Origin: a virus
IMG/VR virus record: IMGVR_UViG_3300008120_000097
Span: 18,283-67,906 of that record
Length of the DNA: 49,624 nt
Direction: 5' to 3' (one strand)
Below, one piece after another: positions 1-6,793 of this stretch. The notes under the pieces were generated by a model that was given only the letters and a program-made list of their open reading frames with translations, ran no database searches and had not been told where the DNA came from. Numbering within the stretch: the stretch's first letter is position 1; every line of letters starts with the position of its first letter. Position numbers and translations under genes: made by a program.

Positions 1-2
1 GT

Positions 3-608
3 ACTTACATCACTACTGCATCCTTACCTCTTCGTTATGAGATTGAAAATACAGGAACAACTACTACCTCTAGCACATTAAAGCAAGTTTGTTCTACTGT
101 AATTTCAGAAGGTGGTTATGAACTACGTGGTTTACAACAATCTATTGAAACTCCAATTGGATCTCCAAGAGATTTAACAACTGTCAACACTTACTACCCA
201 ATAATTTCTTTACGTTTAAAAACATCTCCTAATTTTTTAGATGGAATTGTAATCCTCACTGCATTATCGATCATGGGGATTAGCAATAACGCCAACTATA
301 ACTGGCAAGTTATTGCAAGCACTACAACCACTGGTGGCACTTGGGTTAGTGCAGGCGTCAACTCAGCTGTGGAATACAACCGAACAGGAGCAAGCCTTGC
401 AGGTGGTCGGATCCTTGCTTCTGGTTTTACCAATGGATCAAACCAAGGAAGTCAAGCTGTTGATATTCTGAAAGAAGCGCTATTCTCATTCCAGTTAGAA
501 CGTAATGGTTTAACTGGAACTTCGTATGAGATAACCTTAGCCGTAGCATCTGATGTTGCTGGCGCAGACATCTACGCATCCATGGATTGGGAAGAGATTA
601 GCAGGTAA
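3..608 (+). CDS. Virion structural (tail/fibre-region) protein, 5' truncated
   Basis: The reading frame is open from base 3 to the TAA at 606-608 (201 residues) and has no start inside the window, so it is cut by the left edge. The first in-frame ATG (273) lies far inside the protein. The N-terminal visible part contains PLRYEIENTGTTTTSS followed by STLKQVCSTVISEGGYE, a segment I recall from structural proteins of marine and cyanobacterial phages. The remainder is Thr/Ser/Gly-rich, as in beta-rich tail components. If the genome is circular, it would continue the fibre module at the right end of the window. Exact role unknown. Confidence 0.75.
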   Translation, partial: TYITTASLPLRYEIENTGTTTTSSTLKQVCSTVISEGGYELRGLQQSIETPIGSPRDLTTVNTYYPIISLRLKTSPNFLDGIVILTALSIMGISNNANYNWQVIASTTTTGGTWVSAGVNSAVEYNRTGASLAGGRILASGFTNGSNQGSQAVDILKEALFSFQLERNGLTGTSYEITLAVASDVAGADIYASMDWEEISR

Positions 609-622
609 CTGTACTTGGTTCC

Positions 623-632
623 TTTAGAATAA
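623..632 (+). promoter_or_regulatory. TTTAGAATAA motif, putative late-promoter -10 element
   Basis: TTTAGAATAA occurs exactly at 623-632, 37387-37396 and 48467-48476, and its first 8 bases also at 26129-26136, each 20-40 nt upstream of a plus-strand gene. The TAGAAT core resembles a -10 box; I see no good -35. The promoter role is inferred from position only. Confidence 0.4.
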
Positions 633-656
633 AAACTACACAGGTCAGTACTTTCC

Positions 657-857
657 ATGAGATTTGCAGGAGACTTGTTAAACACAGAAACAAAAGAACC
701 TCTTGTAGCAATGCAAGAGTATCCTGCTGATCAGTGGAATAAAGATGATGACATTTTACTGCGTTCTTTAGAACGTGGTGAGATGGGAGATAGCCCAGAC
801 ATTCGTAAAGCTATCCTTGATTTACGTGCTCGCCGTAATCTCTTCCGTGGAGTTTAA
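657..857 (+). CDS. Small conserved-looking phage protein, 66 aa
   Basis: A 66-residue protein of unknown function starting MRFAGDLLNTETKEPL. It follows the TTTAGAATAA motif by 24 nt. The MRFA start is shared with two other plus-strand genes here (27906 and 43337), hinting at related N-termini. The charged, helical second half (SPDIRKAILDLRARRNLF) has no recognisable catalytic motif. It ends 2 nt before the next small gene, so the two are probably co-translated as a tail-end virion or accessory pair. Confidence 0.6.
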   Translation: MRFAGDLLNTETKEPLVAMQEYPADQWNKDDDILLRSLERGEMGDSPDIRKAILDLRARRNLFRGV

Positions 858-859
858 TC

Positions 860-970
860 ATGGCAAAAGCTAAGAACAAAAAGTCTGTTGCAACTGCAAA
901 GCAAAACGCTAAACAGAATAGTGGTAATGCTGTTGCCAAGAAAGCAAAAAACGGCGGCAAGAAAAAATAA
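860..970 (+). CDS. Lysine-rich mini-protein, 36 aa
   Basis: ATG at 860 and TAA at 968-970 give 36 residues, about 40 percent Lys, with the rest mostly Ala, Asn, Gln and Gly (MAKAKNKKSVATAKQNAK...). Such a polybasic peptide could bind DNA or RNA, or condense DNA in the capsid; this is inference from composition. It begins 2 nt after the preceding stop. Its own stop abuts, with no spacer, the stop codon of the convergent DNA polymerase gene. Confidence 0.55.
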   Translation: MAKAKNKKSVATAKQNAKQNSGNAVAKKAKNGGKKK

Positions 971-2818
971 TCAGTGAGTTTCCATCCAGTTTTTGCCTAC
1001 TCTTGCTTCTCCGGTAAAAGGACATAACAGCTTAAAGTAAATTGCAGCTTTTGTAATACTCTGAATTGCAACATCTGCTACAACATTTTCATAAGAAGTG
1101 CGAGCTAAAATTTGCCACTCGTCATGAACAAAAGCACAGAGTCCCCAGTGATTACCGTGAATTAATTCTTTAGAAGTAAGGTCTTCATAAAGAATACATG
1201 TTGCTTTTTTCATTAACACCGCTCCCGTCGATTGGAGGAGCTGGTTGAGGGCTGAATGTTTAGAGCGAATCTGTAACCGTCTCCCATCAATACCAGTAAG
1301 ATAGCCACGTTGCGTAATGCGTTCATCGATGAGATCTTTAAGCTTTTTGATAGCAGGTAGATTCCGATAGAAAGTATCAATCGTTTTCTTACCTTGCTTG
1401 TACTGGGTATCCTCACTTTCGTCAGGAGATATAATGGATCCAGTCTTTTTTGCACCGCCACCATACAAGATGCAATAGATAAGGCGCTTCGATAGATCAC
1501 GAGTAGCTTTGCTGATCTCACCTACACCATCATAGATACCAAAGAGTTTGGCATTATGTGTGTGGATATCAAAACCTTCAGTGCTGACCAGCCTGGCGTA
1601 CTCACCGTCATCAAAGTAGGCAAGCCAAGATCCTAGCGCCCGGAGTTCGAGTCCAGAAGCATCAGCACCAACCAACAGCCAACCATCAGGAGCATAAAAC
1701 AGAGCCCTGCACTCAGCTCCAAAAGCGTGACCAACACTGGGGACTTGGGCCATGTTAGGCCGTTTGTGGCTACATCTGCCGCTAATGCAAGCGTTAGTAA
1801 TAACTTCGCCATGAATACGGCCATCGTTATAAACTCTGCAATGTTTTAACCATGCTTCTTTCCCTTCTGCAACTTGACCAAGTATCTTGTTAAACAGTTG
1901 GTACTCAGCCAAGAGCTTAGCTTCTGGATATTTTTTACCCAGAGCTTCAAGAGCATCGTCATCAACTTTGGGGCCACCTTTAGGAGTTGATTCAAACTCA
2001 ATCTCTGGATACCTGGACTTGAGACGCTCAGCAGTTTGTGGTCTGGAAGCAGGGTTGAATATCGTAACCTTTGTTTTAAGTTGTTTGCCAGTCTTTTCCG
2101 ACCAGCGCTTTTCCTCGATTGGCGGGAAGGTCGATTGCAATTCATCCTCAAGCTCAGAGCGTCGAGCTTTGAGCGTGTTGACCAACGCATAGGCTGCCTT
2201 TTCATTGAAGGGAAACCCAAATATTTCCTGCTGTGCCATCACTAAAGCAAACTCATGCTCTAGTTTCTGACACCTGGGGCCAAGCTCTTGGCAGGAAAGA
2301 TATTCATATAGTCTAGTCGATACTTCTACGTCACCTTCACAATATGTTTGCATTGTAGGTGTCCACTTCTCCCACACATCTTCTATTTCATCATTATCTT
2401 TTTTACTCTCTGCTTTGAAATTAATCTTGCTTACACCAAGACGCTCACCCCAAGCAGCCAAACTGTGGCGACCAAAGTATTTACGTGGGATATGTGAGAA
2501 CTTAGCGGAATCAACAGGCTCTAGTTCCGGCCACATAACGCGGCTCATAACTAACGTATCGTAATACTCAACGTTAGATTTAAGTTCTAGGCTTGGATAT
2601 ATTTTTTTAAGCGCAGGTATATCAAATTTGATAACGTTATGACCAACAATTAATGTTGCTTCTCTTATAAAATCAAGCGCCATCTCAAGGCTGTGATAAC
2701 CAGGTTGGTCAGCACAGCTGATGATGTTACCTGTATCGAGGTCACGCAGGACAATGCAATGGACCTTATCCATTTCTGGAAGCAATCCATTGCTCTCAAG
2801 GTCCAATACCAATCTCAT
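971..2818 (-). CDS. Family A DNA polymerase (T7 gp5-like) with 3'-5' exonuclease
   Basis: Replicative polymerase of 615 residues, somewhat shorter than T7 gp5 (704). The exonuclease domain is N-terminal: Exo I D6/E8 (LDLESN), Exo II around H60-D66 (HNVIKFD) and Exo III Y159-D163 (YCEGD). The polymerase domain has motif A D386 in GADASGLELR, motif B R440-K444-Y448 in RDLSKRLIYCILYGG, and motif C H565-D566-E567. Tyr448 sits at the E. coli Pol I Phe762 position, the Tyr type also found in T7. It is the last gene of a three-gene cluster (3356, 3064, 2818); AAGGTGA a few bases before ATG supports the start. All catalytic residues are present. Confidence 0.96.
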   Translation of the reverse strand: MRLVLDLESNGLLPEMDKVHCIVLRDLDTGNIISCADQPGYHSLEMALDFIREATLIVGHNVIKFDIPALKKIYPSLELKSNVEYYDTLVMSRVMWPELEPVDSAKFSHIPRKYFGRHSLAAWGERLGVSKINFKAESKKDNDEIEDVWEKWTPTMQTYCEGDVEVSTRLYEYLSCQELGPRCQKLEHEFALVMAQQEIFGFPFNEKAAYALVNTLKARRSELEDELQSTFPPIEEKRWSEKTGKQLKTKVTIFNPASRPQTAERLKSRYPEIEFESTPKGGPKVDDDALEALGKKYPEAKLLAEYQLFNKILGQVAEGKEAWLKHCRVYNDGRIHGEVITNACISGRCSHKRPNMAQVPSVGHAFGAECRALFYAPDGWLLVGADASGLELRALGSWLAYFDDGEYARLVSTEGFDIHTHNAKLFGIYDGVGEISKATRDLSKRLIYCILYGGGAKKTGSIISPDESEDTQYKQGKKTIDTFYRNLPAIKKLKDLIDERITQRGYLTGIDGRRLQIRSKHSALNQLLQSTGAVLMKKATCILYEDLTSKELIHGNHWGLCAFVHDEWQILARTSYENVVADVAIQSITKAAIYFKLLCPFTGEARVGKNWMETH

Positions 2819-2830
2819 ACTGCGATCACC

Positions 2831-3064
2831 TTAGAAGAATTTCTTATAGAGCCGAGCCACATTAACAATTTCAAGGCCACCTGTCATCTCTTTATTCTGA
2901 AGCATTTGTGAAACATTCTTAGCTTCAGTCAGATCTGGCAAGCACATTGCCTTATTGAGTACCTTTGTACTACTTACATCTTGCAACACCACACCATCTT
3001 TCCCTGGCGTCAAACACAACACCTGGGAAAGATCGTAGTTACAAAGCACGTAGCCGCGTTGCAT
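2831..3064 (-). CDS. Hypothetical protein upstream of DNA polymerase, 77 aa
   Basis: Start chosen at the ATG at 3064 (MQRGYVLCNYDLSQVL) because a strong GGAGGTG lies 4 nt upstream and the ATG follows the stop of the previous gene by one base, so translation is probably coupled. Contains a Gly/Val-rich first half that could form a beta structure and a helical, Lys-rich C-terminus. No family recognised. Position between an unknown gene and the polymerase suggests a replication-associated role, which is inference. Confidence 0.7.
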   Translation of the reverse strand: MQRGYVLCNYDLSQVLCLTPGKDGVVLQDVSSTKVLNKAMCLPDLTEAKNVSQMLQNKEMTGGLEIVNVARLYKKFF

Positions 3065-3065
3065 T

Positions 3066-3356
3066 TCACACCTCCCCATGCTGTGGAATAGCACGCATCA
3101 GGAAGATATCCAGTGCAATGTGCAGCAGCATCGGTGCCATGATCAGTGATTTGTTAGGAAGACCACCGAACAGAGAAGCAAGTTTGTCAGAAAGATCTGT
3201 CTTATGAAGTTCCTGGAATTCAATCGACAGCATGTGCGCTATGCTGAGCAGGAAATCTTCTAGATCTTCATCAGGACTTTTCAGCTTTTCAACAATTTCC
3301 CATAGTTCGGGATCTTGTTGGATAGCAATGATAAGATCGTCCACGCCATGACCCAT
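3066..3356 (-). CDS. Hypothetical acidic helical protein, first gene of polymerase cluster
   Basis: A 96-residue protein beginning MGHGVDDLIIAIQQDPELW, rich in Asp/Glu and Leu with several predicted amphipathic helices (KSPDEDLEDFLLSIAHML). A small hairpin (ACGTAG/CTACGC) lies about 20 nt upstream of ATG. Its stop is followed after one base by the next start. No motif identifies a function; the linkage to DNA polymerase is the only clue. Confidence 0.65.
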   Translation of the reverse strand: MGHGVDDLIIAIQQDPELWEIVEKLKSPDEDLEDFLLSIAHMLSIEFQELHKTDLSDKLASLFGGLPNKSLIMAPMLLHIALDIFLMRAIPQHGEV

Positions 3357-4031
3357 AGAGTATGCCGCAAGCGTAGCACTACTACGTTTAAAATCAACGA
3401 TCAGTATTGCAAGCTCTTTTTAACACCAGAGTTTTGCTTTACTGGTAACCATTGGGTATGGCGTGTTGCTTATGCCATCAGCAAATCAAAGCGCCAACTT
3501 AATGATTGGTACCAAAATAAAAAGAACAAACGTGCTAGTAATATGCGCAGCCACCTAACAGGAAAAGGTGGTTTCAAATCAATCAACCAAGGTTTTAAGC
3601 ACCTATTGGTAGCACGGTGGCAACTAGAACCTGGCGACTGTCTGTACTTGGATTGCACTTCACGGCATCCAGACAAACAATTCAAGGCGTGGTCCAGGTG
3701 GTTGGCATACCACCCGGACTGGTCAGTGGATTGGGAAGCCTTGAAGTTTTGGTGGCACAGACCGCCGTATGCAGCTGAGCCACTGTATGAGTTAGGGAAG
3801 ATTACTGGAGTGGTTCCGGCAGATCCTCTAGCCCCTGCGGTGGGCGAGAAATATTTTGAATGTTTTCTGTTCCATCCGTTTCCTGGAGTCCTTGAAGATA
3901 TGCTTCAATCCACGGCTGAAACAAACTATCAATCAGACCAGGCTCAACAACATTACAAAGTTGATAATAACCAGAACGAAGAGAATCAAGAGAGTCAGCA
4001 TCACCAACTTGAAGCAGATGGTCAAACATAG
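3348..4031 (+). CDS. Hypothetical protein on the plus strand inside the early module
   Basis: An open frame of 227 residues from the ATG at 3348 (an earlier ATG at 3315 is less likely as it lies deep in the antisense of the neighbour). Residues about 40-170 look like a real globular protein, rich in Trp and aromatic residues (YLDCTSRHPDKQFKAW, HPDWSVDWEALKFWW). The last ~60 residues are Gln/Asn/His-rich and coincide with the antisense of the 3802-4080 gene, so they may be a read-out extension. No family recognised; no Shine-Dalgarno seen. Confidence 0.55.
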   Translation: MTHRVCRKRSTTTFKINDQYCKLFLTPEFCFTGNHWVWRVAYAISKSKRQLNDWYQNKKNKRASNMRSHLTGKGGFKSINQGFKHLLVARWQLEPGDCLYLDCTSRHPDKQFKAWSRWLAYHPDWSVDWEALKFWWHRPPYAAEPLYELGKITGVVPADPLAPAVGEKYFECFLFHPFPGVLEDMLQSTAETNYQSDQAQQHYKVDNNQNEENQESQHHQLEADGQT

Positions 4032-4080
4032 CAGCAAGCCAACGATTAGGCTCACGCCTGGGGTCAAGCAGGTTGCTCAT
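3802..4080 (-). CDS. Hypothetical acidic protein, 92 aa, antisense-overlapping its neighbour
   Basis: MSNLLDPRREPNRWLAAMFD starts a 92-residue acidic protein with well-behaved phage codon use (many GTT, CTT, GAT codons) and helical character. Its 3' 230 nt overlap the 3' end of the plus-strand 3348-4031 gene. No Shine-Dalgarno is visible. Function unknown. Both strands look coding here and I cannot rule out that only one is used. Confidence 0.5.
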   Translation of the reverse strand: MSNLLDPRREPNRWLAAMFDHLLQVGDADSLDSLRSGYYQLCNVVEPGLIDSLFQPWIEAYLQGLQETDGTENIQNISRPPQGLEDLPEPLQ

Positions 4081-4225
4081 ATCCGGTTGCGAGGATCAGT
4101 GTCTGAAAGGATACTGGCTACTATAAAGGATAGGTTGACAATAACGAGGTAACCAACAGGAAGATTAAAGTTGAATAAAAAGATAATATTAATGAAAACC
4201 CAGATCAGAAAGATAGTTGTAGAGA

Positions 4226-4456
4226 TCATTCAATTTCAATGATGACACGGCGCAAACAACCACGGTTGTCGCGTTGAGCATAGACAACAAATTCTCCATC
4301 TCCAATTTCAGTATCAACAGAAGTAAACAGATTCCAATGAGGAAGCTGCACAGTATCTGTATCCGATACTTCAAGATGAGATGGGTCAACAAGAGCGATT
4401 GAACCGGAATCACAGGCAACTGTCCCTATGATCTTTGGTTTGCATAATACGGCCAT
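4226..4456 (-). CDS. Small conserved phage/cyanobacterial hypothetical protein, 76 aa
   Basis: The start is taken at 4456 (MAVLCKPKIIGTVACDSG). The patterns VACDSGSIALVDPSHL and GDGEFVVYAQRDNRG resemble a small beta-rich family I recall from phages and cyanobacteria (DSG..L.VDP and GDG.Y.VY). Function is not known to me. A perfect 7-bp hairpin (4461-4486) ends 4 nt upstream of the ATG and a TATAAT on the minus strand (4487-4492) precedes the hairpin, so the mRNA may begin in or next to the stem. Confidence 0.65.
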   Translation of the reverse strand: MAVLCKPKIIGTVACDSGSIALVDPSHLEVSDTDTVQLPHWNLFTSVDTEIGDGEFVVYAQRDNRGCLRRVIIEIE

Positions 4457-4460
4457 AGTG

Positions 4461-4486
4461 AGGTTCTTGTAAAGCACATAGAACCT
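4461..4486 (-). promoter_or_regulatory. 5'-leader hairpin before 4456 gene, with TATAAT just upstream
   Basis: AGGTTCT (4461-4467) and AGAACCT (4480-4486) form a perfect 7-bp stem ending a few bases before the start codon. TATAAT on the minus strand (4487-4492) abuts it, so this is one of the few hairpins here with a promoter-like box in the expected place. Confidence 0.55.
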
Positions 4487-4492
4487 ATTATA

Positions 4493-4649
4493 TCAAGGGG
4501 CCGTAGAAGAACCACGCCAGGCCCTGGGGAGCAGAAGTTTTTGTGGTTTCCTTCTGCTGGTAAGTGAACAGCCCTGCCGTGTAGCTATCGGTGGGGTTGC
4601 GCCCCAATAAGAAAGATGTTGTAAAATGATGATATAAGATAACTATAAA
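4493..4649. other. Divergent intergenic region with several hairpins
   Basis: A 157-nt non-coding gap between divergent genes. It holds GCAGAAG/CTTCTGC (4531-4537 and 4551-4557, perfect 7 bp), TGGGG/CCCCA around TTGCG (4592-4606) and a GGCCC/GGGG-rich stretch. The A/T-rich end (ATGATATAAGATAACTA) before the 4650 start could hold a plus-strand promoter. No open frame of interest. Confidence 0.5.
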
Positions 4650-4922
4650 ATGCACAGCGCCAGTCCTGAAGCTAATCAATTCTTAGCAAACTTTATTGGT
4701 GGCCAAGAATTTATCCCTGTCACGGTTCCTACCCAAGATATTGCATTTGATTATGAAATGATGGGTGGACCAATCCGTAACATGGAACGTCGTGCACGTG
4801 ACTATCGTTTCAGTGAACCAGGTAACGTGGGGATGAATACTGAACGTGCAATGCGTGAGTTAGATGCTGCACGAATTATGTCTCCAGGTTTGTTTCCTCC
4901 CAACTATTACCTGAAACCTTAA
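4650..4922 (+). CDS. Hypothetical phage protein, 90 aa
   Basis: MHSASPEANQFLANFIGGQE starts a 90-residue soluble protein with Met/Arg-rich centre (MMGGPIRNMERRARDYRF) and a Pro-rich end (GLFPPNYYLKP). No Shine-Dalgarno is seen, but A/T-rich sequence directly upstream could carry a promoter. It is one of the few plus-strand genes within the minus-strand module and its style (FPPNYY) resembles the virion module proteins. Function unknown. Confidence 0.65.
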   Translation: MHSASPEANQFLANFIGGQEFIPVTVPTQDIAFDYEMMGGPIRNMERRARDYRFSEPGNVGMNTERAMRELDAARIMSPGLFPPNYYLKP

Positions 4923-4992
4923 CACTAATTTAACATTTAGTGTTGCACTATAAACTGTAATAATTACTACATTTATCTACAGTTAATTGTAT

Positions 4993-5157
4993 GTGGCAAA
5001 TGCCGTGACTCAATTAACTTATCGTGGTGTTCCTTACAACAAGGAAGAAGAAGCTTTAGCAAACCGTAACTGGTGGAACTTAGCGCACCGTCCTACGCTT
5101 TGGCTTCGGTATCGCGGTCAACAGTACCGTCCCATCCAGACTGGCGGATTACTTTGA
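4993..5157 (+). CDS. DUF4278-like cyanobacterial/cyanophage small protein
   Basis: A short GTG-started gene (GTG at 4993; a second GTG at 5005 is possible) giving 54 residues. It has the two signatures of DUF4278 as I know them: LTYRGVPYN near the N-terminus and LRYRGQQYRP near the C-terminus. The family is found almost only in cyanobacteria and their phages and has no established function. It is strong evidence for a cyanobacterial host. The structured non-coding block at 5163-5300 starts 5 nt after its stop. Confidence 0.82.
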   Translation: MANAVTQLTYRGVPYNKEEEALANRNWWNLAHRPTLWLRYRGQQYRPIQTGGLL

Positions 5158-5162
5158 AGCTA

Positions 5163-5213
5163 GAGAGGATCCCGTTCACGGGGTTTAAGCAAGGGTCGGC
5201 CCTTACTCCTCTC
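5163..5213. ncRNA. Compact three-way-junction RNA candidate
   Basis: A 7-bp closing stem (GAGAGGA 5163-5169 with TCCTCTC 5207-5213) encloses two hairpins: CCCG-ttca-CGGG (5171-5182) and AAGGG-tcgg-CCCTT (5191-5204), joined by an 8-nt linker. All pairs are perfect. Function unknown; it may be a 3'-end structure for the DUF4278 gene or a free RNA. It is too short for a tRNA and lacks tRNA loops. Confidence 0.4.
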
Positions 5214-5228
5214 GTTGCTTCATCGTTG

Positions 5229-5298
5229 CGATGTCACAGCTTCCACTCTGTGACATCGAATAGTCATCCCTGAAGATGACGGACCAGTGGCCACTGGT
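5229..5298. terminator. Array of three strong inverted repeats between convergent genes
   Basis: CGATGTCACAG/CTGTGACATCG (5229-5258, 11 bp perfect, 8-nt loop), GTCATC/GATGAC (5263-5280) and a perfect 16-bp palindrome ACCAGTGGCCACTGGT (5283-5298). None has a strong T-tract, so terminator activity is uncertain. The site lies between the ends of a plus and a minus gene, where bidirectional termination is expected. Confidence 0.5.
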
Positions 5299-5328
5299 GG
5301 TCTGCAGAACCAAAGAAATTATAAAGGA

Positions 5329-5643
5329 CTAAATGATCGTTGTCGAGCCCCGGAACTTCTCACGGCTCAACCGGTGCGTAACCTGATCACCATGCTCTGG
5401 GATTTCAGAAGGTCCTTGATGGACAAGGATCTCCCAGATTGCGTGGTTGATCTTCATTAGTTGGGTGCAGTAAGTCAGGATCAACTTGTTCTTATCTTGA
5501 CCAGATTTGTAGGTGAGTTGTTTTTTGGTGACACCAAAAGGTTCGTCCTCATTGTCTTTGGTATAGCAAGAGATCCAGTAAGTCGCTTGCCTTTCCTTTT
5601 GTTTGCTGGCGGTAAACCCTTTCATCAGTGATAGAGTGTTCAT
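5329..5643 (-). CDS. Hypothetical protein, 104 aa
   Basis: MNTLSLMKGFTASKQKERQ begins a 104-residue basic protein; a second start (MKGFT, 5625) is possible. AGGA directly precedes the ATG at 5643, so initiation signals are poor. The sequence (TYWISCYTKDNEDEPFGVTK...) has mixed alpha/beta character and no recognised motif. An AGCCGTG/CACGGCT hairpin (5731-5752) lies in its upstream leader. Confidence 0.6.
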   Translation of the reverse strand: MNTLSLMKGFTASKQKERQATYWISCYTKDNEDEPFGVTKKQLTYKSGQDKNKLILTYCTQLMKINHAIWEILVHQGPSEIPEHGDQVTHRLSREKFRGSTTII

Positions 5644-5730
5644 TCCTATGATTTTTCATGGGGCGTTACCCGTAACCAGCAACGGTCAGGGCCTTGCCTC
5701 GTGAAGCTTGGTCTGAGCTGGAGAGCATAG

Positions 5731-5752
5731 AGCCGTGGTTCCACACACGGCT
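5731..5752. terminator. Intercistronic hairpin before 5643 gene
   Basis: AGCCGTG (5731-5737) and CACGGCT (5746-5752) form a perfect 7-bp stem with an 8-nt loop between the stop of the 5773-5994 gene and the leader of the next gene. A TTTT lies downstream on the plus strand only. Confidence 0.5.
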
Positions 5753-5772
5753 TAGCTTTTAATTGAAGGTGA

Positions 5773-5994
5773 CTACTGGGCTTCAAGCTCGTCAGCAAGC
5801 AAGCGCAGTTGTGAGCAATCAATAACCTCCACATCGAGGAGCTTGTATTTGAGTTGATCTGCAGCAGCTCGCAGGGCTGCGGCAACGGATTGGCGAGTGG
5901 CGTTCCTACCGTCAGGTGCTTGATAGGCTGCCTCTAATACAGCCCAGGCTTGTGGTGAAAGGTTAGACGGGGTGATGGGATGTTGCTGTGTCAT
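5773..5994 (-). CDS. Small cyanobacterial-type protein with AAALRAAADQ signature
   Basis: A 73-residue protein with HPITPSNLSPQAWAVLEAA, then SVAAALRAAADQLKY and a final LADELEAQ. These blocks resemble small proteins I recall from Synechococcus/Cyanobium and their phages; function is unknown. It is paralogous to the next gene (6014-6229), which shares AAALRAAADQ and the AVELETQ ending. Probably helical. Starts without a Shine-Dalgarno. Confidence 0.7.
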   Translation of the reverse strand: MTQQHPITPSNLSPQAWAVLEAAYQAPDGRNATRQSVAAALRAAADQLKYKLLDVEVIDCSQLRLLADELEAQ

Positions 5995-6013
5995 AGGTGA
6001 TTAGTGGAAGCGA

Positions 6014-6229
6014 CTACTGGGTTTCAAGTTCAACGGCAATGGCCAAAAGTTCGGCGCGTATTGCTGCTGCGTTTACATCACAGCAAGAGTCATACGGAAG
6101 ATGTGGCGCTGGCACCACCTGATCCGCAGCAGCTCGCAAAGCGGCGGCAATGTGCAACTGCACGATTCGAGACCCAGCACAGTTGCTAGCAGTAATCACC
6201 GCCTGCGCGGCGGAGGAAAGTTCAGACAT
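6014..6229 (-). CDS. Paralogue of the 5773-5994 protein, AAALRAAADQ family
   Basis: A 71-residue protein (MSELSSAAQAVITASNCAG) with IAAALRAAADQVVP in the middle and RAELLAIAVELETQ at the end, matching the neighbour at 5773-5994 in the AAALRAAADQ and terminal ELE(T/A)Q blocks. The tandem arrangement suggests duplication. The family is associated in my memory with picocyanobacteria. Unknown function; no enzymatic motif. Confidence 0.7.
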   Translation of the reverse strand: MSELSSAAQAVITASNCAGSRIVQLHIAAALRAAADQVVPAPHLPYDSCCDVNAAAIRAELLAIAVELETQ

Positions 6230-6369
6230 GGAAATTGAGACGGGTCGTAAGCGGGCAAGTATTAGCTGATTCCTGTTTTCAGGTAATACATGCTGATACC
6301 TGCCGTGTGCTACAGTGCTGGGGCTGATCAGAAAGCAGCAAAGCGACTGGGGTGAGATCCAGTTGCAAG

Positions 6370-6399
6370 AGCGGCGGGGGTGACATCCTGCCGCTTTTT
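6370..6399 (+). terminator. Rho-independent terminator-like hairpin (plus strand)
   Basis: AGCGGC (6370-6375) pairs with GCCGCT (6390-6395) and is followed by TTTT on the plus strand. No plus-strand gene obviously ends here, so it may be a bidirectional structure after the minus-strand gene ending at 6407. The 6230-6406 gap contains nothing else convincing apart from CCTG-tttt-CAGG. Confidence 0.45.
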
Positions 6400-6406
6400 A
6401 ATGCTT

Positions 6407-6793
6407 TTAACACTGAGAAGGAAATACGACAATGCTGTCGGGCAGTGCCTCCAATGCGCGGCGGATGGTGTCCCAGTCCTTGGGTGACGGCCGCCAGCCG
6501 TCTTCGTGCTGCTCAACGAGCGCTAGCGCCTGCTCTTTCAAGCTCGGCGGCTTGGGGCGACGAGCGGCGCGGAGTTGCCTTGATTCGCCGGACCAGCCTT
6601 CACAATCCAGCCACTCACAGCACGCCTCCAACTCCTCGTCCCCACCCCACTGGGCGGCTTGAGTGGCGATGTCTTGCAACTTGGTGTTGGTAACAGTGAC
6701 CAGCACACACGGAGACAACGCAGAAAATTCGGGTGCCTCTCGCCACTGCTGCACTAACTCTGGCGGTGGAATAATTGGGTGTTGTTCTTTCAT
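6407..6793 (-). CDS. Picocyanobacteria-type hypothetical protein, 128 aa
   Basis: MKEQHPIIPPPELVQQWRE starts a 128-residue protein with EACCEWLDCEG, ARRPKPPSLKEQALALVEQ and TIRRALEALPD blocks. I recall this architecture from many uncharacterised Synechococcus and Cyanobium proteins and cyanophages. It is probably all-helical; function unknown. ATG overlaps the stop of the ArdC-like gene by ATGA, so both are co-translated. Higher GC than most surrounding genes, consistent with acquisition from a host. Confidence 0.75.
   Translation of the reverse strand: MKEQHPIIPPPELVQQWREAPEFSALSPCVLVTVTNTKLQDIATQAAQWGGDEELEACCEWLDCEGWSGESRQLRAARRPKPPSLKEQALALVEQHEDGWRPSPKDWDTIRRALEALPDSIVVFPSQC

Noticed and set aside
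5163-5213. tRNA gene
   Set aside because: A 7-bp acceptor-like stem is present but the element is only 51 nt, with two arms, no T-loop (TTCGA) and no anticodon arm.
5646-5885. Minus-strand frame of 79 codons
   Set aside because: It overlaps the AAALRAAADQ gene in another frame and its far half spans an intergenic hairpin.
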